DNA from: Botryococcus braunii
Taxonomy: Eukaryota; Chlorophyta; Trebouxiophyceae
Length of the DNA: 64,000 bases
Assembly: GCA_002005505.1 (NCBI GenBank)
Contig: KV908660.1
Coordinates: 32,544 to 96,543, forward strand
Reading direction: 5' to 3'
The translations under genes and the position numbers were made by a program. Shown here piece after piece: positions 1-9,705 of this stretch; position 1 is the first letter of the stretch, and every line of letters starts with the position of its first letter. The notes beneath the pieces were generated by a model, which saw only the letters and a list, made by a program, of their open reading frames with translations, ran no database searches and had not been told where the DNA came from.

Positions 1-620
1 ATGCACGTATTCATGGACTCATGCTACTATGGCGTAACGCCTTCCCCGTCCTGGCAGGTTCTTTTATCGCTGCCCTTCGCCGCTTAGGTTACCCCTATGC
101 GGCTGATTGTCAGCGCCCGCAGCCCGTTGATATGGATACCTTTTTAGCTCTCATTAGGCAGGCCAATACCCTCCTGTGGCCTCTCTCCATGTCTCCCCTC
201 GGTTAGCCCTGCTGATCCCCAGCTATGTACTTATGTGCGGGGGTTTGCGCGCCCCACTAAGGCTCAGCGCTCCCGCCTCCTTTATCTGTCTCTTGATGTT
301 GCCAAGGTCCGGCTCTCTCTCAGGTTTCGTCTTGGTGTTCATGGCCTCCCCATTGACATGGGCCGCAGACAACGGCTTCCGCGCCTTCAGCGCCTGTGTG
401 ATATGTGTGGCTCCTCTGTGGGTGATGAACACCACTTTGTCTTTCACTGTCCCGCTCTTACTGCGGTGCGGGACCGTTATCCCACTTGTTTGTGGGTCCT
501 TCTAGATCTCTTCGGCAGTTCATTTGGCACGCTGACTTGCGTGCGGTCGTCTCCTTTATCTCGGATGCATTCCAGGCTCGTGCTGATTTACGCCGGCTAC
601 GGTGACTTGGCCGCAGCCAC
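1..620 (+). pseudogene. LINE (non-LTR retrotransposon) ORF2 C-terminal fragment, frameshifted
   Basis: The frame read from about 211 to 500 gives a GVHGLP...GR...LPR...R.C..C......[11 protein letters not shown].....RDRY pattern. This is the cysteine/histidine C-terminal region that follows reverse transcriptase in many LINE ORF2 proteins. The frame is broken: upstream residues lie in a different frame (21-206), and a typical tail ([19 protein letters not shown]) continues from about 505 to 600 in yet another frame. No RT core lies in the window, so only the 3' end of ORF2 is present or the rest lies to the left. No poly-A tail or target duplication was identified. Family assignment rests on this motif pattern alone. 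Confidence 0.6.
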
Positions 621-1045
621 GTCTGTGGCTGGCCCCCCCCCTTATCCCCCTTCCTTCCCCTTTTCGTTTGCTCAGTTATGCCTTCGCTCTTCGCTTGGCC
701 ACTTCTTGTGGTCAGTTCTTCCTAGTTTTGGCTTGTGTGTGTGTGTTGTGGACATCTCATCATGCCCTCGTGGCTGGACAGATGTAACTTCTTCTTCGCT
801 TACAAGAGTGGAGTAAAAAAGACCAGCCCAATGTTCAGGGACCCAAACCCCCAATGTTTCAAGCTATGAGTCACACCCGGCGAGCGGCCAGCTGGCGACC
901 CACAGCCGCCGCAAGGATGAAACTGACCCGAAGAATGACAAAATATCCCTCCACATCTTCTTGAGCAATGATGGCTTGGTTCAAAAGCCCCTGGAGCCTC
1001 TGCAACAAGGCCAGCGCATCAGCATGCAACCCTCCAAATAAGTTC
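621..1045. other. Unassigned stretch after the LINE fragment
   Basis: No recognisable gene. Positions 621-835 look like LINE 3' untranslated sequence, with a short GT run near 735-750. On the minus strand about 847-1038 is open and reads as a leucine/alanine-rich, coiled-coil-like peptide that could be the start of a degraded gag, but nothing supports a family call. Confidence 0.3.
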
Positions 1046-1158
1046 GAGCGAGGACGCTCGGGTTTTAGGTGGGCAGAGATGTTGTGCGGAGCGAATCGGG
1101 CTTGGTCACCCCGATCCGGCTCGGGTACATAAGCGGGCGATTATTCGTACAAGTACCT
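1046..1158 (+). repeat. Truncated LTR fragment of the short tRNA-like-tailed LTR family
   Basis: This segment runs from the GCGAGGACGCTCGG region to GTACAAGTACCTT. It matches the middle of the LTRs at 1932-2195 (opposite strand), 3023-3197 (opposite strand) and 3238-3491 (same strand). It includes the TACATAAGCGGGCGATTATT promoter-like segment but lacks the tRNA-like 3' tail and the 5' end. Confidence 0.7.
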
Positions 1159-1931
1159 TGCACCCCCCCAAATCAGTTATTCCCACCCGTAATTTGGGCA
1201 CTGCTTGACAGGGATTCGCCTTTTCCTGCCACTGAAGGCATTAAATGGTCCCTTTCGTGCTTGCAACTTATGTCCGTAAAAACAGAGTTCGGTTCATTCT
1301 TATAGCAGTAGTAGCATCAAAATATCATTTTTGACAAAAACCAGAAAATCCGGCATAAACGGCGGGACCCATCCCATCTCTTGCCTCTTTTTTCCTAGCC
1401 AACACCGAATCCCGGCTTCCGATTGGGGCCCCATGAAGACCTCAAGTCCCCCACGAGTCCACCCAAAACTCTCCTCTTTTGGTCAGCTGGGCCCTAGAGA
1501 GAAGGAACAAAGCCCTTTTGTTCTCAAAAACTGCCGAGCGCATGGCTCCATAACCTCGATCTCGTTATGTCCGCTACAACGGAGCCCCCACAGCACCGAA
1601 TAACGCCAAAATTCGTGACAACAATCTTTAATAGTAACAACACTTGAACTCAAGTTTAATCGGAAGAAGCTTTCATGCTCAAGACGCTGCGGCGTCTTGT
1701 TTTGAAGGCCCTGTTTGCTTCCGCGAGGTTTGTACTGCAGGGGGTTCTCTAAGGCGACGTGGCACCGTCTTCAAGGGCGGACCGGGAAGAGTTTATGCTG
1801 GCATGGCAGTCACGTGTACTGATGTACTATCACGTGCTGGAGTTTCAGAGCCGATATTTATTTCCTTTCGAAATGCCACACGAATTACGCCAATTGACGG
1901 TCAGGGTGGGAATAACTTATTTGGGGGGTGT
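1159..1931. other. No gene recognised
   Basis: Reading frames here are short and match nothing I know. The stretch lies between two oppositely oriented copies of the same LTR family and is probably degraded retroelement or flanking sequence. Confidence 0.3.
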
Positions 1932-3008
1932 TGGTACTTTTAGCCGATCGGTTAGAACCCCGACTCTGGGCCGAGTCGGTCGAGGGTTCTAACCGATTAG
2001 CTAAAAGTACCAAGGTACTTGTACGAATAATCGCCCGCTTATGTACCCGAGCCGGATCGGGGTGACCAGGCCCGATTCGCTCCGCACAACATCTCTCCCC
2101 ACCTAAGAACCGAGCGTCCTCGCTCGTACTCCACTCTTAGGTCAGGTTACAGCGGCCCGCCTGGCCGCCCGGGAATCAGACATACCGCGTTTACATCCCG
2201 CGATTATCGAACTCCAATCACCGAATCCCCCCTTCGCACTGTGCCTGATCACGTGGCCACTCCCGTGGGGCCTCAAACACGTGCACCAAGCACCTTCGAT
2301 CGATATGGGCCCGTCTCAGACTCGCGCTCATACCAGAGGCGATTTACCATGAAAAATGGCACATCAACAGGGTACGACAGGGCCCTAAAATTCCCTTCCG
2401 GTGGCACGAATACCTCAGCCAGAATCGTGCGGGTGGCACCCGTATGTCGGCAGTGAAAATGACGGTTTTTGCGCGGGGTGCCCGTAAACCCAGGCAAAAA
2501 ATGTGCGGGTGTGCCACTTTGCGTCCGCACGCTTAAATTTGGGGCTCTTGCCGAAGTTTAGATGCTAACAACCACTCTCAATGAGCCCTCATGCACTTAA
2601 TTTAAAAATCAAGGAGTTTTGGCACATGATACACCACAAACCAATGTGAAAATGGAGGGTCAAAGGAGGCATCACGTTGAAGGCGATTCCATGGGTCACT
2701 CTTACATGAGATACTCTTGCTTGGCGCATGTGCCACACGCACTACTACTACTACTACCAAGTCAGTAGAATACGGGGAAATTTGCAATTTTCCCCGTAAA
2801 TTTCCCTTACCAACCCCTTTTTTCTGTCGGGGTACCCGTATTGCCTTGCAGATAAGGCGCGGGTGCCTCCCCGTAAAAAGACCTTCCAAACGCTGCAAAA
2901 CGTGCGGGTTTCCAGAATGCCTTTCCAGATATTTTACGGGCCCCGCATGCGAAGCCCAATCCCCGTACGGTCCCCGTACGGGTTGTCGTACCCTGCCCAT
3001 CAACCAGA

Positions 3009-3020
3009 TCGCCGATACCA
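3009..3020 (-). promoter_or_regulatory. Primer-binding site of the TRIM-like element
   Basis: The minus strand reads TGGTATCGGCGA two bases after the LTR end. It is identical to the PBS of elements B, C, D, D', E, F and G in this window, which identifies the 3023-3197 LTR as a 5' LTR. Confidence 0.75.
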
Positions 3021-3022
3021 TA

Positions 3023-3094
3023 TGTTGTGCCGGGGGATCGAACCCTCGACCGACTCGACCCAGAGTCGGGGTTCTAACCGATCGGCTAAAAGTA
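3023..3094 (-). repeat. tRNA-like module at the 3' end of the LTR
   Basis: The minus strand reads from GGTACTTTTAGCCG to GATCCCCCGGCACAACA. It contains an A-box-like TAGCCGATCGGTTAGAAC and a B-box-like GGTTCGATCCC about 44 nt apart, the spacing found in tRNAs. Between them is a strong ACTCTGGGTCGAGT-type stem. A second copy is at 3419-3491 (plus strand) and a half copy, folded into an inverted repeat, at 1932-2012. No matching 5' acceptor strand is present, so I do not call it a working tRNA gene. Confidence 0.5.
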
Positions 3095-3237
3095 CCAAGG
3101 TACTTGTACGAATAATCGCCCGCTTATGTACCCGAGCCGGATCGGGGTGACCAGGCCCGATTCGCTCCGCACAACATCTCTCCCCACCTAAGAACCCCTT
3201 CTTCTTCTCCCCACCTAAGAACCGATAATCGCGGGAT

Positions 3238-3491
3238 GTAAACGCGGTATGTCTGATTCCCGAGGCGGCCAGGCCGCTGTAACCTGACCTAAGAGTGGAG
3301 TACGAGCGAGGACGCTCGGTTCTTAGGTGGGGAGAGATGTTGTGCGGAGCGAATCGGGCCGGGTCACCCCGATCCGGCTCGGGTACATAAGCGGGCGATT
3401 ATTCGTACAAATACCTTGGTACTTTTAGCCGATCGGTTAGAACCCCGACTCTGGGTCGAGTCGGTCGAGGGTTCGATCCCCCGGCACAACA
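3238..3491 (+). repeat. LTR of the same short family, plus strand
   Basis: It begins TGTAAACGCGGTATG and ends CCCGGCACAACA, at 254 bp. It is preceded by about 15 bp (CGATAATCGCGGGA) that also precede the LTR start of the minus-strand copy ending at 2195, so it looks like a 3' LTR with a remnant of interior. To its left, 3198-3223 repeats CCCCACCTAAGAACC, marking the join with the oppositely oriented copy. It abuts the inverted gag piece of element A. It is probably a recombination product, since no second LTR in the same orientation is nearby. Confidence 0.6.
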
Positions 3492-3492
3492 C

Positions 3493-3980
3493 GTTACGAA
3501 CGAGTGAAACTCTTGTTAAAACCTCCAAAATGTTCGGTTTTAACCCCGCCCTAAAGTAAGCACAAGCTTTAGGGCCCGAGATAGGATACTTGACAGCTTC
3601 AACCATGATAGCACGAAACATAGCATGGTAAGCTGCAACGGACTTAGTCTGCCTCAATCGCGCCAACCGAGGACGCACAGTATTTTCAACTTCCACTTCA
3701 ACGAAATGTGCGAGAAGGGAGGTCTTGAAAATGGCAAAGTCCTTCACGTCCTTTCCTTGAACAGAAAGGGACCTTTTTAGGAGCCCCCATTCCTTAGCGG
3801 CCCGGCCCGTAAGGCAAAGGGACGCGTGGGACACTAATTCACCATCATGAAGGCCCAAAATAGACGAGTAGTCATCAAATTGACCGAACCATGTGATGAT
3901 ATCCGTCCCCTCCTTTTCTCCATTGAATAACGGGGCCGGTGGGCGCCGAAAGGGCCCACGGTTCCGTTGTTCGTCTCGCA
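3493..3980 (-). pseudogene. gag: Inverted N-terminal gag segment of gypsy element A
   Basis: The minus strand encodes a gypsy-type Gag: a region with FNGEKEGTDIITWFGQFDDY, a GRAAKEW motif typical of Gag cores, and then RLRQTKSVAAYHAMFRA. The last part (3493-3661) is an inverted copy of 3981-4148 on the plus strand. The N-terminal half of Gag therefore points away from the rest of the element, separated by a 319-bp spacer (3662-3980). This is a fold-back type inversion with duplication of the end. The protein cannot be made as one chain. Confidence 0.75.
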
Positions 3981-4502
3981 GCGATTGAGGCAGACTAAGT
4001 CCGTTGCAGCTTACCATGCTATGTTTCGTGCTATCATGGTTGAAGCTGTCAAGTATCCTATCTCGGGCCCTAAAGCTTGTGCTTACTTTAGGGCGGGGTT
4101 AAAACCGAACATTTTGGAGGTTTTAACAAGAGGTTCACTCGTTCGTAATGAGCTTGGTAACCTTGACATTGTTGTTCAAGCTGCAAAGGAAGCTGAATCC
4201 TTCCTCCGCATGTTGCCGGGTGCAGAGAACGAGAAGGAGACTCAGGGCTGAAGGCTTTGATCAAGGGCAAGCGCCTGGCAGACGGGGATGCTATTCCACC
4301 TCCTAAGCGCGCTGCCTTTGGGAAGCCTCCGGGCTCGAATGGATCTGGTGCTGGGCCTTCGGGCACGCAGCCGGGCGGGTACGCAGCGAAGATGAAGCGC
4401 GAAGGCCGCTGCTACAAGTGCGGGGAACTGGGGCACACGGCCAAGTTCTGCAAGAAGCCTGATGCCCACGACAAGGGCATGGGCAAGGCACCTGCTTCCT
4501 GA
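3981..4502 (+). pseudogene. gag: Gypsy element A gag, C-terminal part with zinc knuckle
   Basis: The plus strand resumes Gag at RQTKSVAAYHAMF and runs to about 4245, where the frame changes. The new frame (from 4257) carries a basic, glycine/serine-rich linker and a CCHC zinc knuckle (CYKCGELGHTAKFC, about 4413-4454). It ends at a TGA at 4500-4502. The protease/RT frame follows directly in the same frame, so only this TGA separates gag from pol. The frameshift near 4250 makes it non-functional as it stands. Confidence 0.8.
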
Positions 4503-6355
4503 AGGTATGGGCCTTCAGACCAAGTGGGGGCTGATGTAAGTCCAATGCAGATTATAGCTAATGCTTTCCACCCAGATGCTGAGGTGCAAAAGCTGACTAA
4601 AATTTTTGGTGGCCAGGTGCAAGGCGTGCACTGCCAGGTATTGGCTGACTCTGGAGCTAGCTGCAACATCATCAGCGCAGCGCTCGCGGATAGACTTGGT
4701 CTACACATAGAGTCACCACCGGAGAAGGCAGTGTTGCAAATGGCCAATTTCATGGAAGTTGATCATCTTGGGCATGTTGCAATCTCTGTGACGATCCAGG
4801 GTTACCGTTTTGCTGCTGTAACTTGTACAGTGATGCATGTTCACTCCTGTGAGTGGGATGTGTTGTTAGGGCAGCAGTGGTTGACCAGAGCTCGCGCTAG
4901 TGTTAACTTCGATGACAAATGTGTCACTGGGTACACTAGGAAGGGTAAGCCCTTTCGGTTACGATGTAAGGACAACATCGCCATGACTGACTCTGATTGT
5001 ACAGATGTGAAGAAGTTAGTCATAACGATGGTACAGGCCAAGCGTCTTGCGCGCTCGGGGTGTAAAACGTTCTTATCATCTGTAACGCAATTGCTGTCTT
5101 CTGAAGCATCGCTTGTGGAAGTACCTGTGAGTGTGCACTCTTTGCTACAAGAGTTTGCAGATGTCTTCCCTGAAGACGTGCCAGGGCTGCCCCCTGACCG
5201 TCCTGGGGTTTCTCACACAATCTCTCTGATTGATCCACACGCGAAGCCTCCATCACGACCCTTCTACCGACTGTCTCGTTCGGAGGTGATGGAAGCTGAG
5301 AGGCAGGTGAAGCTGCTCCTGGAGAAGAAGTTCATAGAACCTTCGACTTCTCCTTACGGTGCACCGATCCTGTTTGTCCAGAAGAAGGACGGGGGTTTGC
5401 GGATGGTCATAGATTATCGCGCAGTGAACAAACTCACCGTCAAGAACAAGTACCCAATGCCACGCATTGATGATGCACTGGATCAGCTTCAAGGTGCGAC
5501 CTTGTTCACAAGTCTGGACTTGACATCAGGATACCATCAGATCCGGATATCCGACCAGGATGTGCCTAAGACTGCCTTTCGCACACCCGACGGATTGTTT
5601 CACTGGCGTGTCTTGCCGTTCGGATTGACGAACGCGCCGGCAACTTTCCAGACGGCAATGAATACGATATTCCGGCCGTATCTGCATAAGTTTGTCTTCG
5701 TGTACTTAGATGACATCCTCATCTACAGTAAGACACCAGAGGAGCATTGCCAGCATCTGCGGCAAGTGTTGGAGCTTCTTCGAGAGCATCAGCTCTATGC
5801 AAACATGAAGAAGTGCTCCTTCGCTAAGTCTGAGGTGGCATACTTGGGCCATATTGTCTCTTCTGAGGGCGTGAAGGTTGACCCACGCAAGACTGCTGCA
5901 GTCTACCATTGGCCTAAGCCCACGCGCTTAACGGAGTTGCGCTCCTTCCTTGGATTGGCAACATACTTCCATAAGTTCATTAAAGACTTTGCAAGGCTGG
6001 CCATGCCCCTACATGGCATGACTCGCAAGGGTGTCCTTGGGGACTGGAAGAGCTCGTGTCAGCAAGCCTTTGACGCTAATAAAGAAGGCTTTGACTCAAG
6101 CTCCGTGCTTCGCTTTCCCGGATTTCACTAAGCCGTTTGAGGTGCATACGGATGCCTCCTTGGCAGGTCTAGGGGCCGTCTTATATCAAGAGGGCCGCCC
6201 CATTGCCTTTGAGAGTCGTCGCCTCCCACCGGCAGAAATCAATTATCCTACTGGGGAGCAAGAGCTGTTAGCAGTGGTTCACGCTTTAACGGTGTGGCGC
6301 TGTTATCTTGAAGGTGGGCCGGAGTTCCGCGTGGTCACTGACCACAAGGCTATTA
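4503..6355 (+). pseudogene. pol: Gypsy element A pol: protease, RT, partial RNase H
   Basis: The frame is open from just after the gag TGA. Domains in order are: aspartic protease (DSGAS at 4647-4661, later LLGQQWL); the conserved pre-RT segment with LPPDRPGVSHTISL; RT with VIDYRAVNK, the TSLDLTSGYHQI palm strand, [13 protein letters not shown] and the catalytic YLDD at 5703-5714; and RNase H. The frame is broken near 6085 by an indel and continues in another frame with [17 protein letters not shown] and [16 protein letters not shown]. At 6355, within VVTDHKAIM, it is cut by the LTR of element B. Integrase is not in the window and would lie to the right of B. Confidence 0.88.
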
Positions 6356-6578
6356 TGTAACGGCAGGAAGCTGCCATGTCCTGAAATGTGTAGGATTTTG
6401 GGCAGGAAGCTGCCAGGTCCTAAAATGTGTAGGATTCCGGGTTTGATCGAAGGCTCTAGAAAGTGGCACGCGTCTTGGCGTCGAAGGAAGTCCCGGTGCT
6501 GACCGGCTTGTAACAGATTCCGCTGAATGCTCTAACCTGACTGGTGTCTCTCTCGCTCTCTCTTCCTTTGCCATCACA
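6356..6578 (+). repeat. 5' LTR of element B
   Basis: It starts TGTAACGGCAGGAAG and ends GCCATCACA, at 223 bp, and is followed after 3 nt by the shared PBS. It contains a tandem repeat of about 40 bp (GGCAGGAAGCTGCC...TGTAGGATT twice, 6361-6440). Its start coincides exactly with the break in element A's RNase H. The 3' LTR is not in the window. Confidence 0.7.
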
Positions 6579-6581
6579 AGG

Positions 6582-6593
6582 TGGTATCGGCGA
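6582..6593 (+). promoter_or_regulatory. Primer-binding site of element B
   Basis: TGGTATCGGCGA, identical to the PBS of the other gypsy-type elements here. Predicted to pair with the 3' end of an initiator tRNA-Met. Confidence 0.8.
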
Positions 6594-6630
6594 GTAAAGC
6601 AAGGTTTTGCTAATCTACCTGTTGGGTATA

Positions 6631-7780
6631 ATGTCGGCAGCTACTTTCACCACGTTGGTTACGTCGTATTGTCAGAAGTTGGGGGCGGCGTGCGATGTTG
6701 CCGAGCTTGATGCACTTGATCTCACGCTTGATAGTGACTACCCAAGGTTTCGTAGGAAGGATTTTGATGAACTGATGGCGAAGTGTAAGGTCGAGGTGGC
6801 GCGCGATAACTACGATGTCGGCGATCATACGGATCTGATCATTAGTTCGATTGCCCAGTTTTATGTCGCTACTGTTAAATTTCTAATGATAGGTGCTCTT
6901 GCTGCTTTTCGTCCTGTCTGGGCTACAAGTTATGCGCGAAAGGTTTTTATGACGGAGGTTGCTCGTGATCCTGCGGTGTCGCACAAGCTTCCGTCTAATG
7001 CGTTAGGCAAGCCGCTGGTGTTCACGGGAAATAACACTAGGCACTGGGTTGCTATTGTTAAGAGATGTTGAGGCACAGGGAATCAACGATGACCAGCAAA
7101 AGCTTCGCGTTGGCGTCTCATTTCTCTCTACAAGCATTCAGGGTCACTGGTCCTCGTATGTCGTAACCCATCCTTCCCCTACTTTCGAGATTTTCAGCAG
7201 TTCCTGTTTGATTTTTATGACAAGAATGTAGGGGTGACGGAGGCCCGCCGCCACTGGCAGGGGGTTCGTCAAGGCTCGAGGTCTGTTCAGGAGTATGCCT
7301 TGGATTTTAACTCCGCTCTTGCCGATCTGAATTCCTGGTGGGGAGGTCACTGAAAATGAGAAGGTTACGAATTTTCTGAATGGGTTGCGTGCATCGTTGC
7401 ATTCTCAGTGTCGAATTAATCACAAAACTGGCCGTGCTTTCGATTCGTATATGGAGCTCTACCATATCGCTCATGAGCTCGATGATACTGTCGCTGAAGG
7501 GTTTCGTTCGCGCGGTTCCGATATGTTTCCTTCGAATCACCATGCTTATCGTGGGTTTGGTCGTTTCGATCGTGGGTTTGGTCGTTCTCGCGGTGTATTT
7601 AAGGCTCGTGGGTTTCGTGCTCGTGGTCGCGGTTTTGATCGCGGTGATCGCTCGCATCATCGCCATGTCCCAGGTTTTCATCATGGGTCTTTTCCATCCC
7701 ACTCCATGCCGCTCACTTGTTATGGGTGTGGCCTCCCTGGCCACAAACAGTCCGAGTGCCCTATGACTCCCTGGTTCTCG
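6631..7780 (+). pseudogene. gag: Element B gag, frameshifted
   Basis: Gag starts at an ATG about 38 nt after the PBS (MSAATFTTLV). The first 147 codons are open to a stop at 7071. Conserved Gag sequence continues in a neighbouring frame (GINDDQQKLRVG), then in a third frame with TEARRHWQG and RSVQEYALDFNSAL, and after an indel near 7345 in the frame that contains FLNGLRASLHSQ. A basic RGF/GRG-rich linker precedes a CCHC zinc knuckle (CYGCGLPGHKQSEC, 7718-7759). At least three indels are needed to explain the breaks. The arginine-glycine repeats suggest RNA binding. Confidence 0.75.
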
Positions 7781-9147
7781 CAAGGATCTGCGCAGGTACC
7801 CCAAGCCGCAGCACATCACGCCGGTCCCCCAAATTCTGGTCGCGGCAATGCACCGAGTGGGCGTGAATCCTCTCGAGGGCGTGGACGCTTTGGTTGGTAT
7901 GAAGACTTATCTTTCTCAAAACTTGTGGCTGCTCATGTTTGTTTGGAATGGGGACCTGGTATTGATATCCTTGTTTGTGAAGATACCCCCCAAGTGAACC
8001 TGCAAGATGGTCACGTGTATGCGTTTGTGCTTAAGCCCGAAAAAGCCCATGAAGTGCTCTCCACGTATAATGCCCTGAAGAAGAATGCCCGTCAGATTGG
8101 CGCTTATTTTGTTTTGCCCAAACGAGTTGCTAAGGCCGTAAGTGTTGCTCCCCTTTTAAAAAGTAAAGAGAGAATTATGGAGGGGGGGCGCAACGAAAGT
8201 GTAGCTTTGAAAAGTGCGCATGGGGAAGAGAAAATTGTGGCTCCGTGGTCTTTTGAAGTGTGGTATGACAAGAAGAGGCCCAGTATATCAATGGTGAGAA
8301 AAGAGCACCCCGAAGTGCAAATGGTCTTGCGCGGTATGGTTGCAGGGGCAACCGCTGATTGTTCAGTTGATACCGGGGGAGAACTCTCATTCATCTCGGC
8401 AGAATTTCTGAAGAAAGTGAACATAACCCCGCAACAAGTGTATGAATTGGAAGTGGAAGTGGCCACGGGTGACATTGCAAAAGTGGTGCATCAAGTGAAG
8501 TTGAGAACAGTTTTAAAGTCTTTGCCTTGTGTGCATACTTACTATGTGCTACCAAAATTGGCTGGTGACTGTGATGTCTTGTTGGGCATGGATTTCCTTA
8601 AGCGCTATAAGGCCAAGATTGATGTAGCGGAAGATACGTGTACATTGCGGGCGAGGCGTGATTGTTAAGTCTATTTCTGCTACTGCTAAGAGCGCTAGAA
8701 AGAAGTCCCCTGTCATCTCTGCGAGGCATTTGGCGCGCTGCATGAAGCAAGGCTGTCCAGTGTTTGTGGGCATGGTAAGCAAGAATGAAGGGCATGATAA
8801 TGAGACACGCTCGGATGGGCAAGGGCATGAACATGTTGATTGGCAAGAGGGCAATGAGGCGTGTAACGATGGGCATAGCGATTATGATCATGATGTTAAA
8901 GAGTTCGAACCTGCTTTTGGGCCTACAAACAAGGCCGATGTCCCTTCTGATAAAAGTGGATTGAATCACCCCATTTGTCAACACCTTCGTGCTGAGTTCA
9001 GTGATGTCTTTTCTGAGAAATTAGAAGGCCTACCCCCTGACAGACATCTGTTCCACACCATCCCATTGTACAGTGAACATGTTCCTCCATCCCGACCTGG
9101 TTACCGTTTAGCTTTGCCTGAGTTGCAAGAACCACAGAAACAGGTTG
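7781..9147 (+). pseudogene. pol: Element B protease and pre-RT region
   Basis: The frame continues from the zinc knuckle without a stop to 8668, so gag and protease share one frame. The protease has DTGGE at 8369-8383, where most retropepsins have DTGA/DSGA, and a LLGMDFLKRY flap-side motif. The frame ends at 8668 in a stop, and an overlapping frame (from about 8658) carries the conserved segment LEGLPPDRHLFHTIPL and PSRPGYRLALPEL that leads into RT. It is interrupted after the GTT of ...QKQV by element C and resumes in frame at 15379. The DTGG change may have weakened the enzyme. Confidence 0.75.
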
Positions 9148-9626
9148 TGTAGTGAGGTGCCGCGTCAGCGCGACGCGTCTCACGTAGGATGTGCGCGTAA
9201 GCATAATGTTCGTAATGGTGTGCGCGTAGTTCATGTTTCTTCGTGCCCTTTGGGATACGAGTAGATCTCGTTGTCCTTGTGTGTAGGAAAATGACTGTAA
9301 TATCCTAGTGGGTCTCCTCTCGTCATCCATATCGTTATGCTCGCGAGAGCATCTCGTAGAGGGACGACGTAGCCGGATCCGCGCATAGGTGGACTAGGAA
9401 CTCGGGTGGCGATCATTGTCTTTGGGTTTTCCTCTACGAGTGAGGCATCTAGAAATATCTATATTATAAATTATATATTGTTCTTTGGAGACTCGGACGA
9501 CCTGCGTGAGGAGGGCTGCGAACTTGTAACGGATTGGAACTTCGATTTCTACCTTCGGTGTCACCCTTGCCTGAAACCCTTGCTTAGCTTGTTATAAATC
9601 TTAGTTACACGTCTCACTTCGTTAAA
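9148..9626 (+). repeat. 5' LTR of element C
   Basis: TGTAGTGAGGTGCCGCG to CTTCGTTAAA, 479 bp. It matches 14897-15378 almost base for base; the 3' copy has an extra TGG near 15142. The short apparent ORFs inside it recur identically in both LTRs and are not genes. Confidence 0.92.
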
Positions 9627-9627
9627 T

Positions 9628-9639
9628 TGGTATCGGCGA
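9628..9639 (+). promoter_or_regulatory. Primer-binding site of element C
   Basis: TGGTATCGGCGA, one base after the 5' LTR. Confidence 0.85.
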
Positions 9640-9705
9640 GGCGGTTAGAGCCTCGAACCGAAGGGAGACGTAGGGAAGGTTGTAATTGCATTGTTCCATT
9701 GCAAT

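Larger units (their letters stand above)
1932..3197 (-). mobile_element. TRIM-like non-autonomous LTR element (minus strand)
   Basis: Read on the minus strand, a 5' LTR at 3023-3197 (truncated at its outer end) ends in CACAACA. It is followed after 2 nt by the PBS TGGTATCGGCGA (3009-3020). An internal region of about 0.8 kb (2196-3008) then leads to a second LTR copy at 1932-2195. The internal region has no gag, protease or RT signature; its longest minus-strand frames (2602-3021 and 2273-2530) match nothing I recognise. A short interior with no pol suggests a TRIM-like element mobilised in trans. The 1932-1990 end is rearranged into a large hairpin, so the 3' LTR boundary is uncertain and no target duplication is visible. 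The interior has repeated CCCGTACGG words near 2960-2990 and a short ACT run near 2740. Confidence 0.55.

Noticed and set aside
235..816. Apparent 193-aa protein
   Set aside because: Only the first half matches a LINE C-terminal region; the tail is out of frame and runs into non-coding sequence, so it is a pseudogene fragment, not a host gene.
3023..3094. A tRNA gene
   Set aside because: A and B boxes are present but no 5' acceptor strand pairs with the 3' end, the T stem is imperfect, and the copies sit at LTR ends. Treated as tRNA-like repeat.
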